This document shows positions 34,117 through 42,922 of a stretch of 64,000 bases of DNA, piece after piece; the stretch's first letter is position 1, and the number at the start of each line of letters is the position of its first letter. The position numbers were made by a program, and so were the translations under genes. The DNA lies in assembly GCF_041504345.1 (NCBI RefSeq), contig NZ_CP167895.1, positions 62,001-126,000 on the forward strand. Direction: 5' to 3'. The notes beneath the pieces were generated by a model. It was not told the DNA's origin, did not search any database, and worked only from the letters and a program-made list of their open reading frames with translations. This DNA is from Vibrio sp. BS-M-Sm-2. Its GTDB lineage: Bacteria; Pseudomonadota; Gammaproteobacteria; Enterobacterales; Vibrionaceae.

Positions 34117-35472
34117 CTAGATAACTTGACGCTTCTGTTCGTACATTTTTTCATCAGCCGCTTTCAAGAGCGCATCGACATCATTGTAGTTGTTATTATG
34201 AATAACCCAACCAACACTAATTCGAAGATAAATAGAGTGCGCCTCGTAAACAACTGGTGCCGCGCACATCGCCTTTCGTAGTTTAGTCACGATCGACGAT
34301 ACGTGCTGATCATCAATGATGCGTGGCAATAAAACTAAGAACTCATCACCGCCTATCCTTGCGACGATATCTGAAACTCGTAGTTCACTCCTAATTCGGT
34401 TTGCACACTCGATCAATACCTGATCGCCAGCTGCATGACCATAAGTGTCATTGATCGCTTTAAACCCATCGAGGTCGATATTTACAACGGCAAACGTTCT
34501 CGCTCGCTGTTTTTGAGTAGTTTTAAAGGCCTGCTTGAGGCTATACATAAAGTATCGACGATTCGGTAACATCGTTAGCTCATCATGCATTGAGCGGCTA
34601 TCTGCAATACGGTACAGGCGATAAATCGTAAAGAAGGCAAACGCCAACACTAGCATTATGGAATAACCCACTAGCCTTACCGCTTGGATTCGGTACCAAG
34701 GTTCATCCATCAATACATATTCGTTACCAGAAAGAGCAAGGTACCAACCACCATATGGGAAACTTACCTGTTCGGTGGCAAACGCATTATCGAACACATC
34801 CTGAGTACCATAAAAGACAGCGCCATCTTTACCTGAACTGTTTTTACCACGTATCGCAAGTTGATACTTGTTCTCGATCTTCCCGATTCCGACATCTTCA
34901 AACAGCTCGTCTAAGCCAATAGCAGCGCTAGATACACCCCAGTAATCTTGATTGAAAGGCGGATCTCGGAAGATCGGAGTACGTGTAATAAGGGCTTGCC
35001 CTCCTTGAAACAGCTCAAAGGGACCCGCAATAAACGTATTGCCAAGATTACGAGCTATCTCTACAGACTCCCATTGGTTTGGGTGATCGCGATAATTAAT
35101 ACCTAGAACCTGCTCATTACCTTCCAGAGGGTAAACAAAATTTAGAATGTCGTCTTTGGCGAGTGCGATAAGTCGAATATGGAAGCCATCTTGAATGATA
35201 TTCTCAGCAATCTTGTCCCAGTTTTTCACTTCACTATCAGGGTTAATGGTCACTAAAGTCGAGAAATTATTGAGGATATACATATCCGACACGATCGCGA
35301 CTTCAATCCGAGAACGAATAATGGATAGTTGCTTTTTTGCCTCTGAATACGATTCGTTTTTAAGAAAAATTAATTGCTTGGCGTGAAAAAACTCAATCGC
35401 GCCAACTATCGCAAGGAAAAAAAGAACAGATACTATTTTGGCAGACCACTGCTTGCTAGAACCACTTGGCAT
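34117..35472 (-). CDS. CHASE-GGDEF membrane diguanylate cyclase
   Basis: 451 aa. A membrane segment near residues 11-28, a periplasmic CHASE-type domain (YPLEGNEQVLGINY, GPFELFQGGQALITRTPIF), a second membrane helix (about 265-285) and a GGDEF domain with RIGGDEFLVLL near residue 373. It makes c-di-GMP in response to an external ligand. The domain ends LKAADEKMYEQKR in place of the common YxAK. No neighbouring partner; transcribed alone. Confidence 0.9.
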   Translation of the reverse strand: MPSGSSKQWSAKIVSVLFFLAIVGAIEFFHAKQLIFLKNESYSEAKKQLSIIRSRIEVAIVSDMYILNNFSTLVTINPDSEVKNWDKIAENIIQDGFHIRLIALAKDDILNFVYPLEGNEQVLGINYRDHPNQWESVEIARNLGNTFIAGPFELFQGGQALITRTPIFRDPPFNQDYWGVSSAAIGLDELFEDVGIGKIENKYQLAIRGKNSSGKDGAVFYGTQDVFDNAFATEQVSFPYGGWYLALSGNEYVLMDEPWYRIQAVRLVGYSIMLVLAFAFFTIYRLYRIADSRSMHDELTMLPNRRYFMYSLKQAFKTTQKQRARTFAVVNIDLDGFKAINDTYGHAAGDQVLIECANRIRSELRVSDIVARIGGDEFLVLLPRIIDDQHVSSIVTKLRKAMCAAPVVYEAHSIYLRISVGWVIHNNNYNDVDALLKAADEKMYEQKRQVI

Positions 35473-35755
35473 TTACGAACCTCTAACACTTTTGTTCTAT
35501 ATACTGCCTGATAACGGCTCATTTCTGGCTTATTGCTCCAGTATGCCGCTAAGTCATTAAAAATCTATACTAACGTCTACTATCTATCAAATATTGTGCC
35601 ATTCATCACTTCAGGTCTGTTAACTATACTAATTACTTAATCAAAAAGGGTTAGTAAACCTTATAAAGCTTACATTGTATTGACTCAAACCTTACATTAA
35701 AGGATTCATCGATGTTATTTTACATAGACTATTAATCAGCTTGGTACCTCACGAC

Positions 35756-36892
35756 ATGAAGCTAAAAACGATTACACTGTGCACATTACTATCGGCCTCA
35801 ATTACGGTCGCTGTTCACGCACAAGAGAACGCTCTGGCGACAAATGTATCGAGTATTCAATCCCAAGCCGATTCGCTCAATTCTCAAGAACAATCTTTCA
35901 AGCAATCTGCTGACCTCATTCGCGCTACCTACGAAAGCCAACTTTACACCCTGCCTGCATTCAAAGAGGGTCACTACGGACTACGCATGTATCGCCAGAC
36001 ATTAGATGATAAGTATTCTGCTGCGGTATGGAGTGACATGGCACGAGTGGCAAGCAAGCTCAACACCCTGTCGAATGACGTTCAAACCATGGAACAAATC
36101 GTGCTCTACTCAGAAAAGCGCGTTGCATCTTATGTTGGCGATAGCGATGAACGCAGTGTTCGACGCTACAACATCACCAAGCACATGCCAGAATACCTTT
36201 ACCTAGGCGTTGACCTTCTTGGTTCTATGGCTCGTGCCAATGAATACGGTTTAGAACACAAGAACGATGCCAAACTACGTGAAATCATTCGTCGCTATGA
36301 CTTCTCACGATACGTTACCAATGAAGACATGGTGAAAGCGTGGGCAGCTCAATTAGCCAATCAAGTCTACTGGCTACGCCAGCTAGGTGAACAAGATGTG
36401 GTTGATGAGTTCGTCGACACCTTCAAAAAAGCGTACCCAGACGATAAAGACAAGAAGCTCTCTAGCCAACAATACGGCAATAAGATCTATGGTATGACAC
36501 ACGTGATCTTTGGTGATTCGGAATATTATCAACACCAAGTAAGCGAACAAGATCATCAATGGATCTACGATTACTTCAGAGAAAACATCGATACAATATT
36601 GCTTCGTGCGAAAGAAGATGTCATTGCCGAGGTTGGCTTAACTTTCCTGTTGGCAGGCCTTGAAGATGATCCAGTTGTAGAGAAGACTCGACTTGCTATC
36701 CAATCCTCGATTGATAAGAAGCGCGGTATGATCCCTTCAATCACCGGTGATTTTGACCTTGAATACGGAGAGCACCGTAACGTATTGGCAATCATGTTGC
36801 TTGACTGGCAACAAGTGAATGAAGCACCAACCTTCAAAGGGAACCCAAAGATATTTAAAACGATTCCTTACGGGCTCGTTGAGAATAAATAG
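35756..36892 (+). CDS. Exported protein, probably DUF3541 family
   Basis: 378 aa from ATG 35756; the signal peptide MKLKTITLCTLLSASITVAV ends HA-QE. The mature protein is all-helical by composition, with stretches such as LYTLPAFKEGHYGLRMYRQT and YDFSRYVTNEDMVKAWAAQL. I place it tentatively in DUF3541, a Vibrio/Photobacterium family without known function. Monocistronic, with a strong terminator at 36919. Confidence 0.75.
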   Translation: MKLKTITLCTLLSASITVAVHAQENALATNVSSIQSQADSLNSQEQSFKQSADLIRATYESQLYTLPAFKEGHYGLRMYRQTLDDKYSAAVWSDMARVASKLNTLSNDVQTMEQIVLYSEKRVASYVGDSDERSVRRYNITKHMPEYLYLGVDLLGSMARANEYGLEHKNDAKLREIIRRYDFSRYVTNEDMVKAWAAQLANQVYWLRQLGEQDVVDEFVDTFKKAYPDDKDKKLSSQQYGNKIYGMTHVIFGDSEYYQHQVSEQDHQWIYDYFRENIDTILLRAKEDVIAEVGLTFLLAGLEDDPVVEKTRLAIQSSIDKKRGMIPSITGDFDLEYGEHRNVLAIMLLDWQQVNEAPTFKGNPKIFKTIPYGLVENK

Positions 36893-36918
36893 AACACTTA
36901 AGCCAGACGACAAAAACC

Positions 36919-36953
36919 AAAAAGCCGCACACCTTTAAGGCGTGCGGCTTTTT
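36919..36953. terminator. Bidirectional terminator
   Basis: AAAAAGCCGCAC (36919-36930) pairs perfectly with GTGCGGCTTTTT (36942-36953). It serves the plus-strand gene before it and the convergent methyltransferase gene. Confidence 0.85.
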
Positions 36954-37002
36954 AATACCTGAAAAATATCAATAGCGCGTACAAAGCATAAAGCTAAAAC
37001 GC

Positions 37003-37611
37003 TCAGACAGCCTTGTTCATCACTATAGTGAAATCACCTTCGGTGTAACCCTCAATCAAAGAGACATCGTCACACAGCGTTTTACAAAAGCGATAAACAC
37101 CTTGAGGATGATAGCTCATCAAGGTATTGCGCGAAGGGTACTGGCTAGAGTCGAGAAGATTAAATATGACGGTTTGATTCGCTAGGTCAAACATCCGAGT
37201 AATCATATTCGTCAGGTAATCAGAATCTCGAGAAATGTAATTCAATGAGCCGCTAGCAATAACCACGTCATGGGTTTCAAGAGGCATCTTGCTCATATCA
37301 CCCGCAATAAATTGGCAGCGAGCTTCTGTGTACTTTTGCTTGGCCTTTTTGAGGAAGCCTGCGTGTTGGTCAACACCGGTGTAAGATTGAATGCGGTAGA
37401 TGCTGTCGAGCAGCTCGAACAATTCCCCATAGCCACACCCTAAGTCCAAAACACTCTTATTTTCGAAATCAGCCGAACGAGCAATCACTTCGAAGCGACA
37501 CAACTGACTCTCTTCATTGGTCCAACCTAAAGACTTTGCCTTATCCCCTTTCCAACGCTTGGTTTGCTTTCGGTGATACCAATACACCTTAAAACGATCA
37601 CGCCAATGCAT
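37003..37611 (-). CDS. Class I SAM-dependent methyltransferase
   Basis: 202 aa. Motif I is VLDLGCGYGELFELL (about residues 54-68), the acidic residue ending strand 2 is in GVDQHAGFL, and the motif near AGDMSKMP carries the adenine-binding Asp. No substrate-specific region is recognised. It lies 31 bp after the small membrane protein gene and probably shares its transcript. Confidence 0.85.
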   Translation of the reverse strand: MHWRDRFKVYWYHRKQTKRWKGDKAKSLGWTNEESQLCRFEVIARSADFENKSVLDLGCGYGELFELLDSIYRIQSYTGVDQHAGFLKKAKQKYTEARCQFIAGDMSKMPLETHDVVIASGSLNYISRDSDYLTNMITRMFDLANQTVIFNLLDSSQYPSRNTLMSYHPQGVYRFCKTLCDDVSLIEGYTEGDFTIVMNKAV

Positions 37612-37642
37612 TACATACTACTCAATCATATGATCAAATCAG

Positions 37643-37912
37643 CTAGACTTTAGAGTCGTTCGAAAACAGACCACCGATCTTGTATCCAATCGCATAACAC
37701 ACCACAGCGGCAGTCACAAACACCAGTGCCGAGAAGAAGTACGCGACCGATGCTGCTACTCCAGTACCCCACACGACGCTAAACACCAAACCGAGATAAG
37801 CCTCTTGTGGCCACTGATAGATAGGAAACTGAGATCCACCAGCAATAAAATAAACCATCGTAAACAAGCCAATGAAAGTAGCAATAAGACCGATGATAAC
37901 GCGCATATTCAT
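37643..37912 (-). CDS. Small membrane protein of unknown function
   Basis: 89 aa with three hydrophobic segments (about 4-25, 35-52 and 55-78). The family is not recognised. The start has GGTTTTTCC on the coding strand, a weak ribosome site. It precedes the methyltransferase on the same strand. Confidence 0.6.
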   Translation of the reverse strand: MNMRVIIGLIATFIGLFTMVYFIAGGSQFPIYQWPQEAYLGLVFSVVWGTGVAASVAYFFSALVFVTAAVVCYAIGYKIGGLFSNDSKV

Positions 37913-38095
37913 GGAAAAACCTTTGATTTATTGGACTTGGTTGCCTTTGTTCTGAATCACAACCTAGTGTTCTTAATCGCAACCCGATGATATACAAGTA
38001 TATCGGATAAAAGAGGTTGCCTCTATTACTCTTCCGAGTGAGCGTTACCCACCGTATAACCAATGACGTAATGGCCAGACTTAACGATCAGGCAC

Positions 38096-38147
38096 AAAAA
38101 AGCGGACACCCTTCTCACGTTGAATCCGTAAGAAAAGTGTCCGCTTT
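38096..38147 (-). terminator. Terminator of nupC
   Basis: On the minus strand AAAGCGGACAC pairs with TGTCCGCTTT across a partly paired interior, followed by six T (38101-38096). Confidence 0.8.
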
Positions 38148-38160
38148 AACTGAATCTAGC

Positions 38161-39369
38161 TTAAAGCAGGATGAAGATACCCGCTAAACATGCGCTCATT
38201 AGGTTTGCTAGCGTACCAGCTGCTACTGCTTTCAAACCTAGGTTAGCAACTTCAGCACGACGCTCTGGCGCCATCACACCGATAGAACCCAGTTGAATCG
38301 CGATAGAGCCGATGTTAGCAAAACCACATAGAGCAAATGTCACAATCACTTGGCTGTGTTCAGATAGCAGTGCTTTGTTCTCAACGAAATCGATGAAAGC
38401 AACAAACTCGTTCATTACGATCTTCTGACCGATGTAAGAACCCGCCATCAATACTTCATCACTCGGGATACCAATCAGCCACGCTAGTGGTGAGAACAGG
38501 TAACCAAAGATAGCTTGCAGCGTAATACCCGCAAAACCGAACGTCTCACCTAGGCTTTCTAGGCCTGTGTTGACCATCGCAATCACACTCACGAATGCAA
38601 TCAACATAGTACCAACAGCCACTGCGACTTTCATACCGTTCATCGCGCCGCTTGCCAATGCATCAATCACGTTGCTTTGGTCTGCTTTATCTAGTTCAAT
38701 GTGGTCGTAGTCACTCGGTGTGCTGCGTTCAGGAACAATGATCTTCGCCATTAACAAGCTGCCCGGAGCTGCCATGAAGCTTGCGGCAATAAGGTATTTA
38801 AGTTCAACACCTAAACCAGCATAACCACCAAGTACACTACCGGCTACCGACGCCATACCACCTGCCATGACAGCAAACAGTTCAGAACGAGTCATAGACT
38901 TTAAAAAAGGACGAATAAGAAGAGGAGACTCACCCTGAGAAAGGAAGATATTACCTGTCGCAACCAGAGATTCAGCTTTACTTGTACCCAGCAGTTTTTG
39001 CACCGCTCCGCCCAGGATTTGAATCACTTTCTGCATGATACCTAAGTAATAAAGCGCAGAGATCAAAGCACTGAAGAAGATAATGATTGGAAGTACGCGA
39101 ACCGCGAAAATGAAGCCTTCAGTAGCAAGGTCACCGAAAAGGAAAGCAATACCAGCATCTGCAAAACCAAGCAGGCTAGAAACGCCGTTACTCAGGCTTG
39201 TTAACGCCAACTGTCCCCATGGGAAATACAACACTAGAGCAGCAAAGCCAATTTGAAGTAGTAGAGCACGAGAGACCGTTTTCCAGTTAATCGAAGAACG
39301 ACTTTCAGATAGCAGGTACGCGCAAGCAATCAGTGCAATAACACCGACAAAACCAAATAGAATATTCAT
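38161..39369 (-). CDS. nupC: Concentrative nucleoside transporter, NupC family
   Basis: 402 aa with about 10 membrane segments. CNT-family features include GQSESPLLIRP (here SQGESPLLIRPF, residues 145-156) in the substrate loop and NEFVAFIDF in the second half. It imports nucleosides with H+ or Na+. The start is preceded by AGGACACATT; a 39-codon leader ORF ends 18 bp before it, and a folded leader lies further upstream. A CRP-like site at 39638-39653 fits nucleoside-gene control. Confidence 0.92.
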   Translation of the reverse strand: MNILFGFVGVIALIACAYLLSESRSSINWKTVSRALLLQIGFAALVLYFPWGQLALTSLSNGVSSLLGFADAGIAFLFGDLATEGFIFAVRVLPIIIFFSALISALYYLGIMQKVIQILGGAVQKLLGTSKAESLVATGNIFLSQGESPLLIRPFLKSMTRSELFAVMAGGMASVAGSVLGGYAGLGVELKYLIAASFMAAPGSLLMAKIIVPERSTPSDYDHIELDKADQSNVIDALASGAMNGMKVAVAVGTMLIAFVSVIAMVNTGLESLGETFGFAGITLQAIFGYLFSPLAWLIGIPSDEVLMAGSYIGQKIVMNEFVAFIDFVENKALLSEHSQVIVTFALCGFANIGSIAIQLGSIGVMAPERRAEVANLGLKAVAAGTLANLMSACLAGIFILL

Positions 39370-39387
39370 AATGTGTCCTAGTAATCC

Positions 39388-39507
39388 TTATAGAGTGAAC
39401 ATGAGCCAAGCAAATGACATCAAAGGAACAGGACAAAGAACCGCAAGCAAAACGCTACGCGATGAAGGAGCTAACAGAGTTAGCGACTGTAACAACGAGT
39501 TGTTCAT
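39388..39507 (-). CDS. 39-aa leader ORF of nupC
   Basis: ATG at 39507 with AAGGTGA at the right distance upstream; it begins MNNSLLQSLTLLAPSSRSVL and ends FAWLMFTL. It is leucine-rich and hydrophobic. It lies wholly in the nupC leader and stops 18 bp before the nupC start, so it could couple leader translation to nupC. The ribosome site sits directly after the closing stem of the folded element at 39514-39572, which suggests that structure controls its translation. Confidence 0.6.
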   Translation of the reverse strand: MNNSLLQSLTLLAPSSRSVLLAVLCPVPLMSFAWLMFTL

Positions 39508-39513
39508 GTAAAA

Positions 39514-39572
39514 AATCACCTTATACAAGCAGTGGAACGTAGCTGGTCCGGTCCGTGGGGTCATTCACATAT
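39514..39572 (-). promoter_or_regulatory. Structured leader RNA of nupC, possible riboswitch
   Basis: On the minus strand AATACAAGC and GCTTGTAT close a stem that encloses a hairpin CACAT-GGAT-AUGUG and a GC-rich stretch with repeated GGACC. AAGGTGA, the leader ORF ribosome site, follows the stem directly. I could not match it to a known riboswitch class. Limits are approximate; the upper arm lies near 39585-39578. Confidence 0.5.
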
Positions 39573-39637
39573 CCATGTGACGGCTTGTATTGGCTAAGCA
39601 CCGGCTTAAAACCGGAAGAGAAGTATAAACAGTTAAG

Positions 39638-39653
39638 TGAGACTTTCATCACA
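39638..39653 (-). promoter_or_regulatory. CRP-like site upstream of nupC
   Basis: On the minus strand TGTGA-TGAAAG-TCTCA, one mismatch from the CRP consensus TGTGA-N6-TCACA. A CytR-like half-site (GTTTGCGTT) lies beside it. A possible -10 box TATACT follows at 39627-39622. Confidence 0.5.
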
Positions 39654-39974
39654 TTTTTTTAACGCAAACGATCGCGCGGTCAAGGATTAAACAAAATGTA
39701 TTGTTTGTCGTCGTTTTCGAGCTTCAAAACTGTAGACAATTTGTAGGGAGTTGAATTTGTAATGTTGAGTCTTTAAGTGTGTGAGCGTAATCACTCGGTT
39801 AATTCTGTGTGATTCTTACTACTTTTCTGTGCTCTGCCTCATTTCCCGAGACTTCAAGATTCATCTTAAGTTTAGATGCGTATATACTTTGTATGATCTC
39901 ATCAAATAATTATCTATAAAATACCAATAGAGCTGATTAGATATAACAGCCATCGAGACTAAGAGAGGAAACAC

Positions 39975-40460
39975 GTGAAGAAAATGGAAGCTCCGCACGA
40001 TATGAGCAATGGAGCTAGATTCAAAACAAATAGACACGGCTATGTGACAGTAGTTGAATATTATAATACCTATACTGTTATTGTCGCGTTTGAAAACACC
40101 GGAAATATCCGTGCTATCAGTGCGGCGAAATTACGTACAGGCCAACTAACCGATCGCTCTGTCGCACCTGAATCAATTATGATTGGAGAAAAGGTTGAAT
40201 CTGTTAAACACGGAATATTAACCATTACTCAAGTTGAATCTGAAAATATTGTTGTACTGACCAATGCAAATAATGAAGAAATTAGAATGTTATTGCCTGC
40301 AGTACAGAAAATGAAAGATAAAACTGAAGAAGTCGACAGTGAAAATATTGCCTCCCCAAAACCAACCTCGCTTAGCCAGTTGACGAAAAGAAATAAAAAA
40401 ACCAAAGACGTTAATAGCATGCTTAAGAAAATGCTTACTGACTACGGTCGATACGATTAA
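39975..40460 (+). CDS. Protein with two AP2/phage-endonuclease-like repeats, function unknown
   Basis: 161 aa from GTG 39975, preceded by AGAGGAA. Residues 10-65 (MSNGARFKTNRHGYVTVVEY ... ENTGNIRAISAAKLRTGQL) look like the small DNA-binding repeat found in phage and HNH-endonuclease proteins. A shorter version follows (IGEKVESVKHGILTITQVES). The C-terminus is basic (KRNKKTKDVN). No nuclease motif is seen, so it may be a DNA-binding protein. It precedes the PTS operon on the same strand, 284 bp away, and could be its regulator or a phage remnant. Confidence 0.65.
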   Translation: MKKMEAPHDMSNGARFKTNRHGYVTVVEYYNTYTVIVAFENTGNIRAISAAKLRTGQLTDRSVAPESIMIGEKVESVKHGILTITQVESENIVVLTNANNEEIRMLLPAVQKMKDKTEEVDSENIASPKPTSLSQLTKRNKKTKDVNSMLKKMLTDYGRYD

Positions 40461-40611
40461 TTCTCTATTTTCTACAATAAAGCCTCTATAGATTTATAGT
40501 CTGATATAAAAACTAATTAAGCCTGCCTTTCTCAATAAAATACGTTGCATATTCGAGTAAAAAGTTAAATTTGATCAAAGTCTCACTCTGGATCTTTACT
40601 ACAAATTAACG

Positions 40612-40654
40612 AGATCTCCATCACAATCTCATTTTATCTTTGTGATGGAGATCT
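40612..40654 (+). promoter_or_regulatory. Perfect 15-bp inverted repeat in the PTS operon leader
   Basis: AGATCTCCATCACAA (40612-40626) pairs with TTGTGATGGAGATCT (40640-40654) around a 13-nt loop, about 90 bp before the IIB start. No T-run follows, so it is not a simple terminator. It may be an operator for a dimeric repressor or an mRNA-stabilising hairpin. Confidence 0.6.
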
Positions 40655-40744
40655 TATTGAAATCTGAATATTTCCATTACTATGCTCTCACACAATAAGA
40701 GAACGAAGTTTCTCAACCCCAAAAATCCAATTGAGACAAATATT

Positions 40745-41014
40745 ATGAAAAAGATTCTTGTAGTTTGCGGTAACGGCCTTGGTACTTCTCTAATGATGGA
40801 AATGGCAGTGAAAGAAGTCGCTAAGAAAATTGGTTTTGAAGCAGAAGTTGATCACGAAGATCTATCATCTGCAGCATCAAGCAATGCGGATATTTGGGTT
40901 GCAGCAACAGATGTTGCCAACCAACTAAAAGATGCTGGTAAAGAGAACATCATCAGCCTGAAAAATATTTTTGACAAAGCATCAATTGAAGAACAACTAA
41001 AAACTTTCATGTAA
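40745..41014 (+). CDS. ulaB: PTS enzyme IIB, ascorbate (SgaB/UlaB) type
   Basis: 89 aa from ATG 40745; the longer frame from 40682 adds an unlikely tail. The phosphorylated cysteine is C8 in VVCGNGLGTS, the signature of the lactose/ascorbate IIB fold. It passes phosphate from IIA to the incoming sugar acid. It is the first gene of a IIB-IIC-IIA operon. The substrate is inferred from family only; no ulaG-like lactonase is adjacent. Confidence 0.85.
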   Translation: MKKILVVCGNGLGTSLMMEMAVKEVAKKIGFEAEVDHEDLSSAASSNADIWVAATDVANQLKDAGKENIISLKNIFDKASIEEQLKTFM

Positions 41015-41024
41015 GGTCAAAATT

Positions 41025-42281
41025 ATGCAAAACTTTTTCGAGTTCATGCTCGGCTTATTAAAAGAGCCGGCAATCATGGTAGGTTTAATAGCTTTTATTG
41101 GCCTTGTTGCACAGAAAGCTGATATTTCTACCATTCTGAAAGGCACAATTAAAACCGTAATGGGTTTCCTAATTTTAGGTTTCGGTGCAGGTGCTCTTGT
41201 TGGCGCACTAAATAATTTCTCAGTTGTATTTACTGAAGCATTCGGCGTAAGTGGTGTTATTCCAAATAACGAAGCAATTGTTGCATTAGCACAAGAAGCA
41301 TTCGGTTATGAAATGGCTCTAATTATGTTCTTCGCGTTCGTTGTGAATATTTTATTGGCTCGTATTACTCCTTTAAAATATATATTCTTAACGGGCCACC
41401 ACACAATGTTCATGTCTATGCTAGTGGCAGTAATTCTATCTACAGCAAACATTGAAGGCACGGCACTCGTCGCAATCGGCTCGATCATTGTGGGTACATT
41501 GATGGTTGTGATGCCAGCTCTAGGTCAAAAGTACACAGAAAAGGTGATGGGTACTGATCAGCTGGCTATCGGTCACTTCTCTACCCTTTCTTACATCGTA
41601 TCTGGCTTCATTGGTAGCAAGTTCGGTGACACATCGAAAACAACTGAAGACATCCAAGTTCCAAAAAGCTTGATGTTCCTACGTGATACACCAGTAGCCG
41701 TAGCAACAACGATGGCTATCTTCTTCATGCTTGCATCTATTATCGCAGGCGGTGAGTTTGTAGAAACAGTATCAAGTGGTCAAAACTGGGTTGTATTTAC
41801 TTTCATGCAATCTCTTATCTTTGCCGGTGGTGTTTACATCGTACTGCAAGGTGTGAAGATGCTAATTGCTGAAATCGTTCCTGCATTTAAAGGTATCTCT
41901 GACAAGCTAGTACCGGGCGCGAAACCTGCTCTAGACTGCCCAATGGTATTCCCTGTAGCGCCAAACGCGGTACTTATCGGTTTCCTTTGTTCTTTCGCTG
42001 CTGGTCTACTAGCGATGGCTGTACAAGGTGCCCTTGGTTGGACAATTATTGTAGCGGGCGTTGTTCCTCACTTCTTCGTAGGTGGTGCAGCAGGCGTTTA
42101 CGGTAACGCGACAGGCGGTCTTCGCGGTGCAATTCTAGGTTCATTCACACAAGGTCTATGTATCTCTTTCCTACCAATGCTACTGCTTCCAGTACTAGGC
42201 GGCCTAGGTCTTGAAGCAACAACATTTGCGGACTTCGACTTCGGTGTGGTTGGTCTTATCCTAGGGTGGATTGTTTCATGA
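41025..42281 (+). CDS. ulaA: PTS enzyme IIC, ascorbate (SgaT/UlaA) family
   Basis: 418 aa with about 10-11 membrane segments. The start MQNFFEFMLGLLKEPAIMVG and the GHHTMFMSM and GNATGGLRGAILGSF stretches match UlaA-type permeases. It forms the membrane channel of the PTS. It starts 10 bp after IIB, and its stop overlaps the IIA start by ATGA. Confidence 0.9.
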   Translation: MQNFFEFMLGLLKEPAIMVGLIAFIGLVAQKADISTILKGTIKTVMGFLILGFGAGALVGALNNFSVVFTEAFGVSGVIPNNEAIVALAQEAFGYEMALIMFFAFVVNILLARITPLKYIFLTGHHTMFMSMLVAVILSTANIEGTALVAIGSIIVGTLMVVMPALGQKYTEKVMGTDQLAIGHFSTLSYIVSGFIGSKFGDTSKTTEDIQVPKSLMFLRDTPVAVATTMAIFFMLASIIAGGEFVETVSSGQNWVVFTFMQSLIFAGGVYIVLQGVKMLIAEIVPAFKGISDKLVPGAKPALDCPMVFPVAPNAVLIGFLCSFAAGLLAMAVQGALGWTIIVAGVVPHFFVGGAAGVYGNATGGLRGAILGSFTQGLCISFLPMLLLPVLGGLGLEATTFADFDFGVVGLILGWIVS

Positions 42282-42727
42282 GCCTATTCGATTTAATTGG
42301 TAACCAAGGCGTTATCATCAACTCTGAAGAAAACCTAACAGTTGATGCCGCAATTGATGTGACCTGCTCAACTCTGCTAGCGAACAACAAAATTGAAGCA
42401 AGCTATGTTGAAGCTATCAAGCAAAAGCACAAGGACATCGGCGCGTACTATGTTCTAGCTCCAAAGATTGCAATGCCTCATGCTCGTCCTGAAGATGGTG
42501 TGAACGAAGCATCATTGCAAGTAACGGTATTCAAGAAGGGTGTTGATTTAGAGTCGGAAGACAACGGTGACGTTTACCTTTCAATTACTCTGGCGGCAAT
42601 GGACTCAGATAGCCATATCCATACGATTATGGCGCTATCAGAGTTATTCCAAAATGATGATGACATTGATGCCATTATCGCAGCGGAAACTGAGCAAGCG
42701 ATCATCGAGATCTTAAAGCGATACTAG
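42278..42727 (+). CDS. ulaC: PTS enzyme IIA, mannitol/ascorbate (UlaC) type
   Basis: 149 aa from ATG 42278. The phosphorylated histidine is in KIAMPHARPEDGV (about residue 67), the pattern of the mannitol/fructose-type IIA domain. It accepts phosphate from HPr and gives it to IIB. Translationally coupled to the IIC gene. The operon ends at the terminator at 42792. Confidence 0.88.
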   Translation: MSLFDLIGNQGVIINSEENLTVDAAIDVTCSTLLANNKIEASYVEAIKQKHKDIGAYYVLAPKIAMPHARPEDGVNEASLQVTVFKKGVDLESEDNGDVYLSITLAAMDSDSHIHTIMALSELFQNDDDIDAIIAAETEQAIIEILKRY

Positions 42728-42791
42728 CTTCAATTTTCAGGTCTTAGCCTTTAGCTCCTGCTAATGTTTATCTCCTGAAAGCCCCCATTAA

Positions 42792-42819
42792 AAAAGCGAT
42801 AGCCTCGGCTATCGCTTTT
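42792..42819. terminator. Terminator of the PTS operon
   Basis: AAAAGCGATAGCC (42792-42804) pairs perfectly with GGCTATCGCTTTT (42807-42819), 2-nt loop as drawn. Confidence 0.85.
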
Positions 42820-42922
42820 CTGTTTCAGGTGCTTAGGGCTTGCCAGCCTATGATTTACAAAAATTCATGGCTTACAAATACGTGATTTACAAGTAAATCA
42901 CACCACTAAGCACTCACTAGTG

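Noticed and set aside
37779..38063. Minus-strand frame overlapping the small membrane protein gene
   Set aside because: Overlaps in another frame, no better start, no homologous features.
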